Shown here one piece after another: positions 18,889-28,169 of a stretch of 64,000 nucleotides of DNA (position 1 is its first letter; each line of letters opens with the position of its first letter). The DNA comes from Vibrio azureus (lineage in GTDB: Bacteria > Pseudomonadota > Gammaproteobacteria > Enterobacterales > Vibrionaceae). The notes beneath the pieces are model-generated. The model did no database searches and had not been told where the DNA came from. It worked only from the letters and a program-made list of their open reading frames with translations. The position numbers and the translations under genes are program-made. The stretch spans positions 682,001 through 746,000 of the forward strand of contig NZ_CP018616.1 in the NCBI RefSeq assembly GCF_002849855.1. The letters run 5' to 3'.

Positions 18889-21168
18889 TTAATCACTTTT
18901 TAATATATCTTTGATGTCGTCCTCATTCTGATAAGAAGAATGAATTTTTATAAGCCCCTGATTGATGGCATGTCGACATGCAGTCCTGATATCTCCGCCG
19001 ACAAAGCTTGCAGCAGGTGCATTGTCTATTGCTTTTAGAAATATCCAGTGGCTTCTGCGGTCTTTCAAACTTACTTCTCTAGCAAGGTAAGTGGCCATGA
19101 GTAATAAATCGAGCAACTCTTCATCATTAATCGCAGTGTAGGCACGAGGTAAGAACGGGTAATCGCTGATCCCCATACGAATGGTATTATTGACTTGATG
19201 TTGTGCTGCAAACTCGTCTATCCAAAATTGAAACTTCTCAAATGTTGCCTTGGCAGAAGCGTCTCTATCGGCATTAGGTTCAATGTACAAAAGGTTCGCA
19301 TCTGAGAAGTGATAGATACGAGCGGGTTGCTTGATTCGCTCGGCTAAAAATTCACCAAATGCACGTTCTAGCTCTAGACCTGCGGTATAACCATGATCAA
19401 CATACATGCTGCGTAAAAAAGGCAGGTCCATCATAACAAAACGCAAGCGGTCATTGAGTGGCTCATGAATGAGTTCCCCCATTTGCCATTGCTGAAAAAT
19501 ATCGCTAGAGCGCTTTAATGAGTGAGAAAGTTTGGCATTCAGCATACGTAAATTACGTAGGCGAGAACGAGAATGAGTGAATAAATCACTACGTAGCTTT
19601 TCTATGGTTTTTGCATGGCGTTGAAGCAAAACACTTCGGCGCATGGTAAGCAAGAGCATCACTAAGACGATAAGGAAAAGAACAAATGCAATGTTTTGAA
19701 ATTTACGATACTCAGACTCTACCTCAAGTAACTGTTCTGACTGACTATTATAGTGAATACTTTGTTCGGCAAACTCTTTTTGCTGACGGAAAGCATCCTC
19801 GCTGATCTGGTTTAGTCTTTTTTGCTCTAGACGGACGAGGTCGGTGTATTCTTTTAGTGCTTCGAGTGCCAATGAATATTTACCCGCTTGCTCATAACCT
19901 AAGGCGAGAAGGCGATAGGATTGCTGTCTAACGAAATCGCTTTCTTCTGAGTCTTGGTTATCAAGTTTCAAGGCCTGCTGCGCAAAACGAATCACGTCTT
20001 TGCTGTTATTTTGGTGATAAGCTAATCCAGACTGCAGGAGAGCGGCTTTGGCATCCAACTCTGAGGCGTCAGTACGTGCCATGAGATCGGTAGCTCGATC
20101 AAGGTATTGTTCTGCCAGGGCGTAGTTGTAAAGTTGTAAGTAAGTTGCGGCTAGGCTTAAACGAATCTTAATCGCTTTAGTAATATCCTTACTGGTATGT
20201 TCATGATCCAAAACATTAAAGTAATGCACTAAGGCAAGGTTGAATTTACCTTGGTAGAAATAGATATCTCCCATTTGCTCAAGTACTTCGGCTAAAAGAG
20301 GGGAACTGGGGTAGCTGTCATAAAAATCTGCTGCCTGAGAGAGAGAAATGAGTGCTTTGTCATAAACTTGTCGCCCTTGGAATAGGCGGGCAAGGAGATG
20401 ATTGACTTTAGCTAAGCGAGTGCTGCTGTCATGTTCTATCGACTGCCAATACGCGTACAATAATTCTGCCAGTGCGCGATTGTACATTTTATTATCAAGG
20501 TAAAATTCCCCTAAGATGGTGTAGTAATCAATCTGCTCGGCGTCTGATGATTCATTCGCCAACATGACTTTGGCTTGCTCATATAACGTCTCTGCTTGCG
20601 GGATATCACCGCTTTTACTGGCAAGAAGTGCTCTTTGCATCAGTAATCGATAGCGTATTTTACTGATGTGTTTTGAAGAAGGGCTGAGAATATTGAACTG
20701 CTCTTCGATACTATTGAGCGTTTTTTCGGCGCGCGGATAGTCATGTCCAGATAGCGCAATAATGAGGTTTCGCTCAAGTTGAATATCTATATTGGTGTAG
20801 GGCAGTTGGTACTCGTTAGCCAGCTTTTCGGCTTCATCAAGGTGGTTGATGGCGCGGCGAACATTACCCATCTGATAACTGGCTTGGGCGATCACTCGAT
20901 GTGCATCTATTGTGCTGCGTGGGGTGCGAGTACGGTGATCCGATTCATCACGTGATATTGACGAAGGGCTGCTGTCTGCATGTTCAGTCATTTCTCGCTG
21001 TAGTAAATAATTTTGCGCGGCTTGTTTTGCTTGTTCAGGATCGACTTCAGTGAGTTTTTGAGCTTCATTAAGTAGCACTGAAGACAAAATCGTTGCGTAA
21101 CTTGGGCTAGCGAGTAGCAGGCAAAATAAGCCGAGGAACGATAAGAGACGCGAACGGTTGCAAAACAT
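18889..21168 (-). CDS. TPR sensor protein with degenerate GGDEF domain
   Basis: The start at 21168 is chosen because AAAGGAAA precedes it and a signal peptide follows (MFCNRSRLLSFLGLFCLLLA, cleavage after SYA). The protein of about 759 residues then has periplasmic TPR repeats (about 40-480), a coiled coil, a transmembrane helix (FVLFLIVLVMLLLTMRR, near 500) and a cytoplasmic domain of GGDEF shape. The signature position reads FSDANLLYIEP, so catalysis is unlikely. It resembles Vibrio TPR-diguanylate-cyclase-like receptors. The ligand is unknown. Confidence 0.8.
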   Translation of the reverse strand: MFCNRSRLLSFLGLFCLLLASPSYATILSSVLLNEAQKLTEVDPEQAKQAAQNYLLQREMTEHADSSPSSISRDESDHRTRTPRSTIDAHRVIAQASYQMGNVRRAINHLDEAEKLANEYQLPYTNIDIQLERNLIIALSGHDYPRAEKTLNSIEEQFNILSPSSKHISKIRYRLLMQRALLASKSGDIPQAETLYEQAKVMLANESSDAEQIDYYTILGEFYLDNKMYNRALAELLYAYWQSIEHDSSTRLAKVNHLLARLFQGRQVYDKALISLSQAADFYDSYPSSPLLAEVLEQMGDIYFYQGKFNLALVHYFNVLDHEHTSKDITKAIKIRLSLAATYLQLYNYALAEQYLDRATDLMARTDASELDAKAALLQSGLAYHQNNSKDVIRFAQQALKLDNQDSEESDFVRQQSYRLLALGYEQAGKYSLALEALKEYTDLVRLEQKRLNQISEDAFRQQKEFAEQSIHYNSQSEQLLEVESEYRKFQNIAFVLFLIVLVMLLLTMRRSVLLQRHAKTIEKLRSDLFTHSRSRLRNLRMLNAKLSHSLKRSSDIFQQWQMGELIHEPLNDRLRFVMMDLPFLRSMYVDHGYTAGLELERAFGEFLAERIKQPARIYHFSDANLLYIEPNADRDASAKATFEKFQFWIDEFAAQHQVNNTIRMGISDYPFLPRAYTAINDEELLDLLLMATYLAREVSLKDRRSHWIFLKAIDNAPAASFVGGDIRTACRHAINQGLIKIHSSYQNEDDIKDILKSD

Positions 21169-21266
21169 CTTTGGATTTCCTTTGAGTGGTATTGTGATGC
21201 AGTTATTTGATTGAATTGTAGATAAAAACGCCCGCTGTTCCAATGGTTCATTGGGCGTTTGACTGA

Positions 21267-22112
21267 TTATTGACGTGCAAGACGGTGATTATGTAGAGGT
21301 TTGTCTTGATATGAAGAGCGATAAGGGTTGATATCTAAGCCGCCGCGTCTTGTATAGCGAGCAAAGACCGTTAGTTTTTCTGGCTGACAATACTTCATTA
21401 GATCGGAAAAGATGCGTTCAACGCACTGTTCGTGAAACTCGTTATGTTCACGGAACGACACCAAATAGCGCAATAATTTTTCTCGATTTATCTTGTTGCC
21501 TTGATAACGAATTTCGACGCTGCCCCAGTCTGGCTGGTTAGTGATCAAACAGTTAGACTTCAATAAGTGACTATGCAGCACTTCTTCAACTTGTTCTGAT
21601 TCGGCTGCATTGTCTAAGAGCTCTGGGTTAAACTGATAATCACTGATTTCGATGTCTTGGTTATCAATACACTCTCCATCCATGGTGACAATCGGTTGAT
21701 CAGTGTAGTGAGTGACTGGAAAAACGTTGACCAGCACTTGCTCACCTGCGCAGGCGGATAGATCTTGAGTTAAACGCTGAGTGATTTCTTCCCAACTCGC
21801 AAAGCGGGTTTGGTTATAGCTGTTTAAATACAGCTTGAATGATTTGGATTCGATCAAATTGGTACTGGTCGCGGGAATGTAGACTTCACCCAGAGCAACT
21901 TGAGGCAACCCTTTGCTGTTCAACCACGAAAGCTCGTAAAGCGTCCAGATATCATAGCCAACAAAAGGTAAGCTATCACCCAAATTTAGGTCATCTCGAT
22001 TTAGGCTACGCGGAACGGGTTGAAGAAGCGAAGGATCAAATTGGCTGGCATATTCCGTCTTTTTACCCAAGGTTAGGCCAGCAAGCTCTTTAGCATCCGA
22101 ATATTTGCTCAT
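21267..22112 (-). CDS. queF: NADPH-dependent 7-cyano-7-deazaguanine reductase
   Basis: QueF reduces preQ0 to preQ1 in queuosine synthesis. The 281-residue protein is the long, E. coli-type form. The catalytic Cys lies in [17 protein letters not shown] near residue 190, and the family segment [17 protein letters not shown] near 88 holds the substrate-binding Glu-Ser-Lys-Ser. It is divergent from syd, as in many Vibrio. Confidence 0.96.
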   Translation of the reverse strand: MSKYSDAKELAGLTLGKKTEYASQFDPSLLQPVPRSLNRDDLNLGDSLPFVGYDIWTLYELSWLNSKGLPQVALGEVYIPATSTNLIESKSFKLYLNSYNQTRFASWEEITQRLTQDLSACAGEQVLVNVFPVTHYTDQPIVTMDGECIDNQDIEISDYQFNPELLDNAAESEQVEEVLHSHLLKSNCLITNQPDWGSVEIRYQGNKINREKLLRYLVSFREHNEFHEQCVERIFSDLMKYCQPEKLTVFARYTRRGGLDINPYRSSYQDKPLHNHRLARQ

Positions 22113-22202
22113 ACTATTAATATCGTTTTGGATTAGAATAGTGAGAATTTTACTTAATCTGCTGATTAATTGCTATCTGGCAGAGAATGATTAGGAGACA
22201 TC

Positions 22203-22748
22203 ATGACTCAAACCGTGATTGAGGCATTACAGAGCTTTAGCCAGTCTTATCAACAAGCTTGGTATGAAAAAAATAACGAATTACCGAGCAGTGAAATACT
22301 TGCTGATATGGTATCGCCTTGCGTTGAAGAAAAGCGTGGTGAGATTGTGTTGTGGAAACCTTATTTACGTGAAGCTGCGGCAAATTTTTCTAATGTTGAA
22401 CACGCGATTGAGTTGTCGCTTCACGATGACATTAAAGCCTTCTACGGTAGCCAATACAGTGCAGATATGAACGCCAAATGGCAAAGTAATGAGCTGACGT
22501 TACTGCAAGTGTGGAGTGATGAGGACTTTACTTGTTTGCAAGAAAACATTCTTGGTCATTTAGTCACTCAAAGACGCAGGAAGTTGAAGCCAACGGTATT
22601 CATTGCGACGACAGAAGCTGAGTTGGATGTGATCTCTATTTGTAACTTGACGGGCAATGTTATCTTGGAACGTTTAGGAACCAGCAAACGAGATGTTCTT
22701 GCCAATAATATTGTCGACTTTCTTAGTCAACTTGAAGTGGCGGTATAA
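22203..22748 (+). CDS. syd: SecY-interacting protein Syd
   Basis: Syd binds SecY at the inner membrane and acts in translocon quality control. The 181-residue length and motifs such as [16 protein letters not shown] near residue 17, YSADMNAKW near 81 and the LQVWSDEDF segment near 99 match the family. It is divergent from queF with 90 bp between starts, and the next gene starts 1 bp after its stop. Confidence 0.93.
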   Translation: MTQTVIEALQSFSQSYQQAWYEKNNELPSSEILADMVSPCVEEKRGEIVLWKPYLREAAANFSNVEHAIELSLHDDIKAFYGSQYSADMNAKWQSNELTLLQVWSDEDFTCLQENILGHLVTQRRRKLKPTVFIATTEAELDVISICNLTGNVILERLGTSKRDVLANNIVDFLSQLEVAV

Positions 22749-22749
22749 C

Positions 22750-23526
22750 ATGTACGTTTTAGAGCTGCAGTTTGAATGTTTTGACAATACCACTGTGAGT
22801 GCGGTTGATAGGGCGATCAACGGCTTAATGGATGCCTTACGCTATAACGGACAGGTCTTAGGGCGTGAATTTCCGATAGTGATGGGAGAAGGGGAGTTTT
22901 TTGTCCGAGTCGTTTGTCCAGAACAAGACAGTTTGCACCCACGTTACCATTCTGATTTTGTCAAAGTGTGTATGAATCGATTATCGGAAGCTTCTCTGTT
23001 AGCGCCGAAAATGCGTTTATTGGGGCGAGACTTAAATTCTGAGCAAGCCGCAGAGGAGACGCCCCCGAGCTGGCAAGTACTCTATACAACTTATGTGCAT
23101 ACCTGTTCACCACTACGTAGCGGTGATACTTTACTGCCGATCCCTTTATATCGAAATTCCGCAACATTGAATGGTGATCATAAAGCGGTTGTGAAGTGGC
23201 AAACAGAATGGCAAGCCTGTGATGAAATTCAGATGGCTGGTGGATGTCGTGCTGAACATGCCGCATTACATGAAATCTGTGATGTGGACAGTGTGTTGTT
23301 TCGACGTGGGTGGGACCTTAGAGGACGAATCGAGTACCTTACTCACATCCCTACCTATTACTACCAATATCGAGTCGGTGGTGAGTCTTTAGCGACAGAA
23401 AAAGCGCGCCCATGCCCTAAATGTGGTGGAGAGTGGTTATTGGATGAACCTTTACATGATGTCTTTTATTTTAAATGTGATGATTGCAGAATTGTCTCAA
23501 ATATTTCTTGGGATCACTTAAAATAG
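22750..23526 (+). CDS. zinc-ribbon protein of the DUF2310 family
   Basis: The ATG at 22750 directly follows the syd TAA, so this start is used rather than an upstream frame. The protein of about 258 residues ends in a zinc ribbon with CPKCGGEW and FKCDDCRIV. The family is described as zinc-ribbon, possibly nucleic-acid-binding; its function is unknown. It is translationally coupled to syd. Confidence 0.85.
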   Translation: MYVLELQFECFDNTTVSAVDRAINGLMDALRYNGQVLGREFPIVMGEGEFFVRVVCPEQDSLHPRYHSDFVKVCMNRLSEASLLAPKMRLLGRDLNSEQAAEETPPSWQVLYTTYVHTCSPLRSGDTLLPIPLYRNSATLNGDHKAVVKWQTEWQACDEIQMAGGCRAEHAALHEICDVDSVLFRRGWDLRGRIEYLTHIPTYYYQYRVGGESLATEKARPCPKCGGEWLLDEPLHDVFYFKCDDCRIVSNISWDHLK

Positions 23527-23539
23527 AGAAATGCCTCTT

Positions 23540-23571
23540 GAGGTCACTTGAGTATATACCCAAGTGGCCTC
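23540..23571. repeat. palindromic ACTTGGGTATA-family repeat
   Basis: A nearly perfect 32-bp palindrome: GAGGTCACTTGAGTAT paired with ATACCCAAGTGGCCTC, just after the DUF2310 gene. Between convergent genes it may also act as an mRNA 3' stabilising hairpin. Confidence 0.8.
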
Positions 23572-23584
23572 AGTAACAGGTTAC

Positions 23585-24097
23585 CTAAGGTCGTTTTACT
23601 AAACGGATTTGCTTGAAGCGAGTTGGGGATAACAGCGACAATAATTTGATAAACAAGAGACTTAAACAAAACGCTAAGAAAAAGAAAACAGCAGATAAGA
23701 TCGCTGCGGAAATATAGCTCTCTCGGTGTGCATCCGAGCCATAAAAAATGACCGCATGTGGGTAGTTTAAAAATTGGTACTCCCCATTACTATCAAAAAA
23801 AGCGTCATAATATGAGTAAACCTGCCGCTGATGATCATTAAATTGATAGCCCTTATCTTTCATCGTGTGATAATAATGGGATATTTCTTTAGCATGAGAA
23901 ATATCATTTGGTTTTACACTTAAATCATCAATTAAAGAGAAGGAAAGAAACAATAAACTGAGGACTAAAAAAGGGATAATAAGCAGTATTAATTTACATT
24001 TATGTTTGTTGTTTTCTATAAAGCTATTTTGCCAATCCTCTTTTTTTTGGGAGACGGTAGACTTTATCGAATTACCTTTTATATTCCATTTTATCAT
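23585..24097 (-). CDS. two-helix membrane protein of unknown function
   Basis: No family is recognised. The 170-residue product has two clear transmembrane helices, LILLIIPFLVLSLLFLSF (about 36-53) and AAILSAVFFFLAFCLSLLFI (about 131-150), with an extracytoplasmic loop of about 75 residues between them. It has a basic N terminus and C terminus, suggesting both ends are cytoplasmic. It is convergent with the DUF2310 gene. Confidence 0.6.
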   Translation of the reverse strand: MIKWNIKGNSIKSTVSQKKEDWQNSFIENNKHKCKLILLIIPFLVLSLLFLSFSLIDDLSVKPNDISHAKEISHYYHTMKDKGYQFNDHQRQVYSYYDAFFDSNGEYQFLNYPHAVIFYGSDAHRESYISAAILSAVFFFLAFCLSLLFIKLLSLLSPTRFKQIRLVKRP

Positions 24098-24406
24098 TGT
24101 AACTTCCTGATAAATTTATTCTTATATTAGTAGTAATACCCAACATTAGGCTCCCAAAGGCGAGCATCTGAGGGTATTTGGGTATAGATTCGGGTATATA
24201 TCTAAGAATCGTGAGGTTATTTAGTCAGAAACTATCATCACTTCAGTTTTCTATTGATATTGTTATATTAAGCAAGATTTATTCCAACTTAATATCCTTT
24301 AAAATTAACACATTAAGGTTACCTTTCTATTTTTAATGCGATTAACTGTTTTTTTTTGCCATTTTTTGTGAGTTATTGCGATTTGTTGCATTGAGTGTTT
24401 GAGTAT
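24098..24406. other. AT-rich gene-free interval downstream of metQ
   Basis: No gene is seen. It contains a GGGTATTTGGGTATAG repeat-family fragment at about 24172-24186 and AT-rich sequence that would hold the promoter of the membrane protein at 23585-24097. Confidence 0.5.
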
Positions 24407-24439
24407 AAAAAAAGGCCGATGCATAAATGCCTCGGCCTT
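24407..24439 (-). terminator. terminator after metQ
   Basis: Minus-strand stem AAGGCCGAGGCAT / ATGCATCGGCCTT followed by seven T residues, 57 bp beyond the metQ stop, ends the metNIQ transcript. Confidence 0.9.
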
Positions 24440-24495
24440 GGGTGGTATTTATCAGGTGTCGATATGCCAATCGACGCTTTAGAGCAAGTATTGGC

Positions 24496-25305
24496 TTACC
24501 AGCCTTTTACCACACCACCTTTAAAAATATCTTTTGCAGCTTGGTACACATCTTCAGTTTGGTACGCTTTAACAAAATTTTGTACGTTAGTGGACTGTAC
24601 GTTGTCTTCACGTGCAACAATCAGATTTACATATGGCGACTCTTTATCTTCTACGAAAACACCATCACGTTCCGGGGTTAAATTAATAGAACTGGCGTAG
24701 GTGGTATTGATGATTGCAAGGTCTACGTCATCAAGAGAGCGAGGCAACTGAGCTGCATCCAATTCAACCACAGTGATATTTTTTGGGTTGCCTACGATGT
24801 CACGAACCGTCGCAAGTAGGCCTGCGCCCTCGCGTAATTCAATTAACCCTTGTTGCTCTAGTAATAAAAGAGAACGTCCAAGGTTAGTTGGGTCATTAGG
24901 TACCGCGATGCGGGCGTTGTCCTTAATTTCCTCCACAGATTTGACTTGCTTGGAGTAGCCAGCAATTGGGTAAACAAAGGAATTACCTGCCGTGACCAGT
25001 TTGTAGCCTCGATCAGTGACTTGTTTTTCGAGGTATGGCTTATGTTGGAAGGCGTTAGCATCAATGGAGCCATCATCTAAAGCTGCGTTTGGCGTTACAT
25101 AATCAGTAAAGGTCACCAGTTCAACATCCAAACCGTATTTTTGTTTGGCGACATTTTTGGCCACTTCAGCAACTTGTGCTTCAGCCCCAGCCATTACCCC
25201 TACTTTGATCGTGTTGCTGTCTGCTGGTTTGTCACCACAACCCGCTAGGAAAAGGGCTGAAGTCACGGTCGCCGCTGCGAAAAATTGTTTCAGGCTAAAA
25301 CTCAT
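24496..25305 (-). CDS. metQ: methionine-binding lipoprotein MetQ
   Basis: MetQ captures D/L-methionine in the periplasm for the MetNI importer. The 269-residue protein has a lipoprotein signal with lipobox ALFLAGC (Cys at about 23) and the NlpA/MetQ fold with KQKYGLDVELVTFTDYVTPN near residue 50, AFQHKPYLE near 84 and VPNDPTNLGRSLLLL near 134. It is the last gene of metNIQ. Confidence 0.96.
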   Translation of the reverse strand: MSFSLKQFFAAATVTSALFLAGCGDKPADSNTIKVGVMAGAEAQVAEVAKNVAKQKYGLDVELVTFTDYVTPNAALDDGSIDANAFQHKPYLEKQVTDRGYKLVTAGNSFVYPIAGYSKQVKSVEEIKDNARIAVPNDPTNLGRSLLLLEQQGLIELREGAGLLATVRDIVGNPKNITVVELDAAQLPRSLDDVDLAIINTTYASSINLTPERDGVFVEDKESPYVNLIVAREDNVQSTNVQNFVKAYQTEDVYQAAKDIFKGGVVKGW

Positions 25306-25338
25306 AAATATCTCCTTATAATTTTAAATCTTAAATGC

Positions 25339-26022
25339 TTATCTGTGATCGACACGGCGGACAATAGCGTCACCGATAGACTGAATGATTTGTACCAAAA
25401 GAATTAACATCACCACAGTAACAGTCATAATGACAGTATCATAACGGTGGAAGCCATAGCGAATAGCAACGTCGCCCAAACCACCGCCGCCTACAGTCCC
25501 TGCCATTGCTGAATAACTGACTAAGGTGACTAAAGTAATGGTCACTGAGTTAACAATAGTCGGTAAGGCTTCAGGAAGCAGCACTTTAGTAATGATTTGT
25601 TTTGGTGTGGCTCCCATAGATTGCGCAGCTTCAACGAGACCGGCAGGCACTTCCAATAACGCACTCTCAATCAAGCGCGCAACGAAAGGGACCGCGCCAA
25701 TGGTTAGAGGGACAATGGCAGCGGTTGTGCCGATAAAAGTCCCCACAAGAAGTTTGGTGACAGGGATTATGGCAACCATTAAAACCAGAAAAGGAATGGA
25801 GCGACCCACATTGACTACAGCACCAAGCAGACGGTTGATTCGAGTATTTTCCAGTAACCCGCCTTTTTTCGTCGTATGGAGAATCACGCCGAGTGGGATC
25901 CCGATAGCGAAACCAACCAAGCCTGCGATGGCGACCATGTAGATCGTTTCCCAAGTTGCATTAAGAAGAAGTTGACCATTGAGCTCAAGCCAATCAATGA
26001 ATGTATTAAAGGACATAGCCAA
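25339..26022 (-). CDS. metI: methionine ABC transporter permease MetI
   Basis: MetI is the membrane channel subunit of the methionine importer. The 227-residue protein has five or so transmembrane helices and the EAA-type loop contacting the ATPase ([20 protein letters not shown] near 140). It overlaps the metN end by 17 bp if the first Met is used; the Met two codons later is equally possible. Confidence 0.95.
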   Translation of the reverse strand: MAMSFNTFIDWLELNGQLLLNATWETIYMVAIAGLVGFAIGIPLGVILHTTKKGGLLENTRINRLLGAVVNVGRSIPFLVLMVAIIPVTKLLVGTFIGTTAAIVPLTIGAVPFVARLIESALLEVPAGLVEAAQSMGATPKQIITKVLLPEALPTIVNSVTITLVTLVSYSAMAGTVGGGGLGDVAIRYGFHRYDTVIMTVTVVMLILLVQIIQSIGDAIVRRVDHR

Positions 26023-27040
26023 GCACCTCTACTTTTACGTTATGTTCACGTAAGAAATCAATCGCCGCATTATCGTCGGCTTCGCTACCAAAGAGTTCAG
26101 CGACCATCATGCCAAACTTTACTCCGCCAGCGTAGTCTAAATCAGAGCTTAAAATACTCACATCGATATTGAATTTTCGGGCAATTTGAGTCATCAAAGG
26201 TGCATCAACAGTCGCGCCGTTAAACTCTAAACGTACCAAAGGATAACTGCCTTCTGTACGCACTGCTTGTAAGCGCATTTGATAATCTTCCGGGATGGAA
26301 AGGTCTAATGTTGATCGAATGAAGTCATGGGCTAACTCGGTTTTAGGGTGAGCAAAGATCTCACCAACAGAGCCTTTTTCAACCAATTCTCCGCCACCAA
26401 TGATGGCCACTTGGTGACAAATACTTTTTACCACTTCCATTTCATGAGTAATCAACAAAATGGTAATTTCTAGCTTGCGGTTAATTTCTTTTAATAACTC
26501 AAGAATGGATTGAGTTGTTGCAGGATCGAGTGCACTGGTCGCTTCATCACACAGTAATACTTTTGGATCTGAGGCCAACGCGCGGGCAATAGCAACCCGT
26601 TGTTTTTGACCTCCACTGAGGTTGCTTGGGTAACTTTCATGCTTATCTGCTAGACCCACTAGGCTCAGGAGCTCGGTAACCTTGCTGCTGATATCAGACT
26701 TTGCGACGCCAGCGAGCTCGAGTGGAAGGGCTACGTTATCAAATACATTACGCGATGAGAGCAAATTGAAATGCTGAAAGATCATGCCGATATCACGTCG
26801 AGCTTCACTTAATTGCTTTTTGCTAAGTGTGGTTAAATCAACACCGTCAATGACTATAGCGCCTGAAGAGGGGGCTTCCAGCATGTTGACACAGCGAATA
26901 AGAGTACTTTTTCCGGCCCCTGATGAACCGATGACTCCAAAAATGGTCCCTTTTGTAATTGTTAAATGAATGTCCTTAAGAGCAACAATTTCCTTGTTAC
27001 CTTGGTAGAACACCTTGTTTACATTTTTGATTTCTATCAT
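26006..27040 (-). CDS. metN: methionine ABC transporter ATPase MetN
   Basis: MetN powers methionine import. The 344-residue protein has Walker [10 protein letters not shown] near residue 38, the signature [16 protein letters not shown] near 139, Walker [14 protein letters not shown] near 162, the switch His in LLITHEME near 196, and a C-terminal NIL (C2) regulatory domain (about 265-344) that senses methionine in the family. It is the first gene of metNIQ, downstream of a tandem MetJ operator. Confidence 0.96.
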   Translation of the reverse strand: MIEIKNVNKVFYQGNKEIVALKDIHLTITKGTIFGVIGSSGAGKSTLIRCVNMLEAPSSGAIVIDGVDLTTLSKKQLSEARRDIGMIFQHFNLLSSRNVFDNVALPLELAGVAKSDISSKVTELLSLVGLADKHESYPSNLSGGQKQRVAIARALASDPKVLLCDEATSALDPATTQSILELLKEINRKLEITILLITHEMEVVKSICHQVAIIGGGELVEKGSVGEIFAHPKTELAHDFIRSTLDLSIPEDYQMRLQAVRTEGSYPLVRLEFNGATVDAPLMTQIARKFNIDVSILSSDLDYAGGVKFGMMVAELFGSEADDNAAIDFLREHNVKVEVLGYVL

Positions 27041-27112
27041 GCTTCAACCTACACCCAGAGACTAAATCTCAATTCTGTTTTGATGCTATGGCGTCCTGTT
27101 ATTTAAGTCAAT

Positions 27113-27144
27113 AGATATTTTTACGTCTAGACGTCTAAATGGTT
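27113..27144 (-). promoter_or_regulatory. tandem MetJ operator of metNIQ
   Basis: Four consecutive 8-base met boxes are visible: AGATATTT, TTACGTCT, AGACGTCT (exact consensus) and AAATGGTT. MetJ with S-adenosylmethionine binds tandem AGACGTCT-like boxes cooperatively and represses methionine genes. The site lies 73-104 bp upstream of the metN start. The factor is assigned from the motif. Confidence 0.88.
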
Positions 27145-27198
27145 ATTTGTTGTATTTTTATTATGTCGGTTTCTCTGAGCTCACTCTTTGTCTCCGAC

Positions 27199-27595
27199 GG
27201 GCTTGTTGCAAAACCTCACAACCCGTCAGACTTTAACTATGATTCACCATTGAGCAATGCGTTATGGCTAAGTCTGAATTCAAATAGCGACATTTCACCC
27301 CTGAACTGATCTTATGGTGTGTGCGGTGGTATGGCACTACCGCGATGAGCCACGCAAACCTCAGTGATATGCTGGCCGAACGCGGTGTATTCGTGAATCG
27401 CTCCACGATTTATCGTTGGTTTATCCACTATGGGCCTATCCTACATAAGAAGTTGCGTAGTTATCAATTCACTCGTATCGATTCTTCCTGGCAGCATCAA
27501 AAAGCTTATTGAAGCCACCGGTGGCTTCAAGGTCCGAAAGCGGGCTTGGTCAACGATTCAAGGTTTTGAGGGGATAAGGTTTTTGCAACAAGCCC
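27199..27595 (+). mobile_element. internally deleted IS6-family element (left island edge)
   Basis: Both terminal repeats are present: GGGCTTGTTGCAAAA at 27199-27213 and TTTTTGCAACAAGCCC ending at 27595. The 397-bp body lacks most of the transposase gene compared with the intact copy at 33276-34136, so it is a non-autonomous derivative. The 8-base flanks TCTCCGAC and AAGTTGAG differ, so no target duplication remains. Confidence 0.88.
27264..27578 (+). pseudogene. IS6-family transposase remnant
   Basis: The frame starts at the ATG at 27264 but has TAG at codon 8 where the intact copy has Trp. It continues to the IDSSWQ segment near codon 77, then jumps to the KKLIEATGGFKVRKRAWSTI segment in another frame. 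Residues covering all three DDE acids are deleted. Confidence 0.9.
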
Positions 27596-27720
27596 AAGTT
27601 GAGAGTGCAGGAGAGCCGCCATTTAAGTTATGACATTATGAACACTGCCATTTAAGTGATGACAACTGTGTTTTTCAAGCCGTTTAAGGCTATGACCTAT
27701 AGGTATACCCTAATGACATA
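27596..27720 (+). repeat. left arm of the island-bounding inverted repeat
   Basis: These 125 bp are nearly identical, in reverse complement, to 52050-52174. The outer part is IS6 right-end sequence (GAGAGTGCAGGAGAGCCGCC). The inner part has two GCCATTTAAGT(T/G)ATGACA units 29 bp apart, then unrelated sequence. The origin of the inner part is not recognised; it resembles the multiple end-repeats of a transposon. Confidence 0.85.
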
Positions 27721-27726
27721 CTTAAA

Positions 27727-27804
27727 GTACGGCAAATAACCGTACCTTTATTGACGTGTATGAAATTTTAATTCAAAATAACTACGTACGGTTATTTACC
27801 GTAC
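27727..27804 (+). promoter_or_regulatory. promoter and twin palindromic operators of the toxin-antitoxin operon
   Basis: Two related palindromes, GTACGGCAAATAACCGTAC (27727-27745) and GTACGGTTATTTACCGTAC (27786-27804), flank a promoter-like TTGACG (27751-27756), 17 bp, CAAAAT (27774-27779). The arrangement fits autorepression by the ribbon-helix-helix antitoxin or the toxin-antitoxin complex. The binding protein is inferred. Confidence 0.7.
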
Positions 27805-27878
27805 TTTTAATGAGACACAAGTATGTCTCTATTTATCGATATGGAGGTTCATACTGGAAACAGCATGAATGGTTAAAT

Positions 27879-28169
27879 ATGGTCGCACTAAAAAAAGAGC
27901 GAGTTGAGTTTCGGCTTTCTCCTACTGAAAAAGAGCTCTTGGAAGAAGCTGCGTTGCTATCGAATACCACGGTGAGTAAGTTTGTTTCTGAGTCTGCCAC
28001 TGATAAGGCTCAGCAAATTATTGAGCAGCATAAAAGACTTCAGATTGAATCCGATCAGTGGGAAGAAGTGATGGACTCGTTAGAGAATCCGCCTGAGCCT
28101 ACTGAGCTCATGCAAGAAATCATAGATATGTCGATGGAGGACACTTGGACGGTAAAAACCAACAAGTAA
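27879..28169 (+). CDS. DUF1778 (ribbon-helix-helix) antitoxin
   Basis: The ATG at 27879 gives MVALKKERVEFRLSPTEKEL, the usual DUF1778 N terminus; the longer upstream frame runs through the operator and is not used. The 96-residue protein has a DNA-binding ribbon-helix-helix (about 1-45) and an acidic C-terminal tail (PPEPTELMQEIIDMSMEDTW) that in TacA/AtaR-type antitoxins wraps the acetyltransferase toxin. It overlaps the toxin gene by 25 bp. Confidence 0.88.
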   Translation: MVALKKERVEFRLSPTEKELLEEAALLSNTTVSKFVSESATDKAQQIIEQHKRLQIESDQWEEVMDSLENPPEPTELMQEIIDMSMEDTWTVKTNK

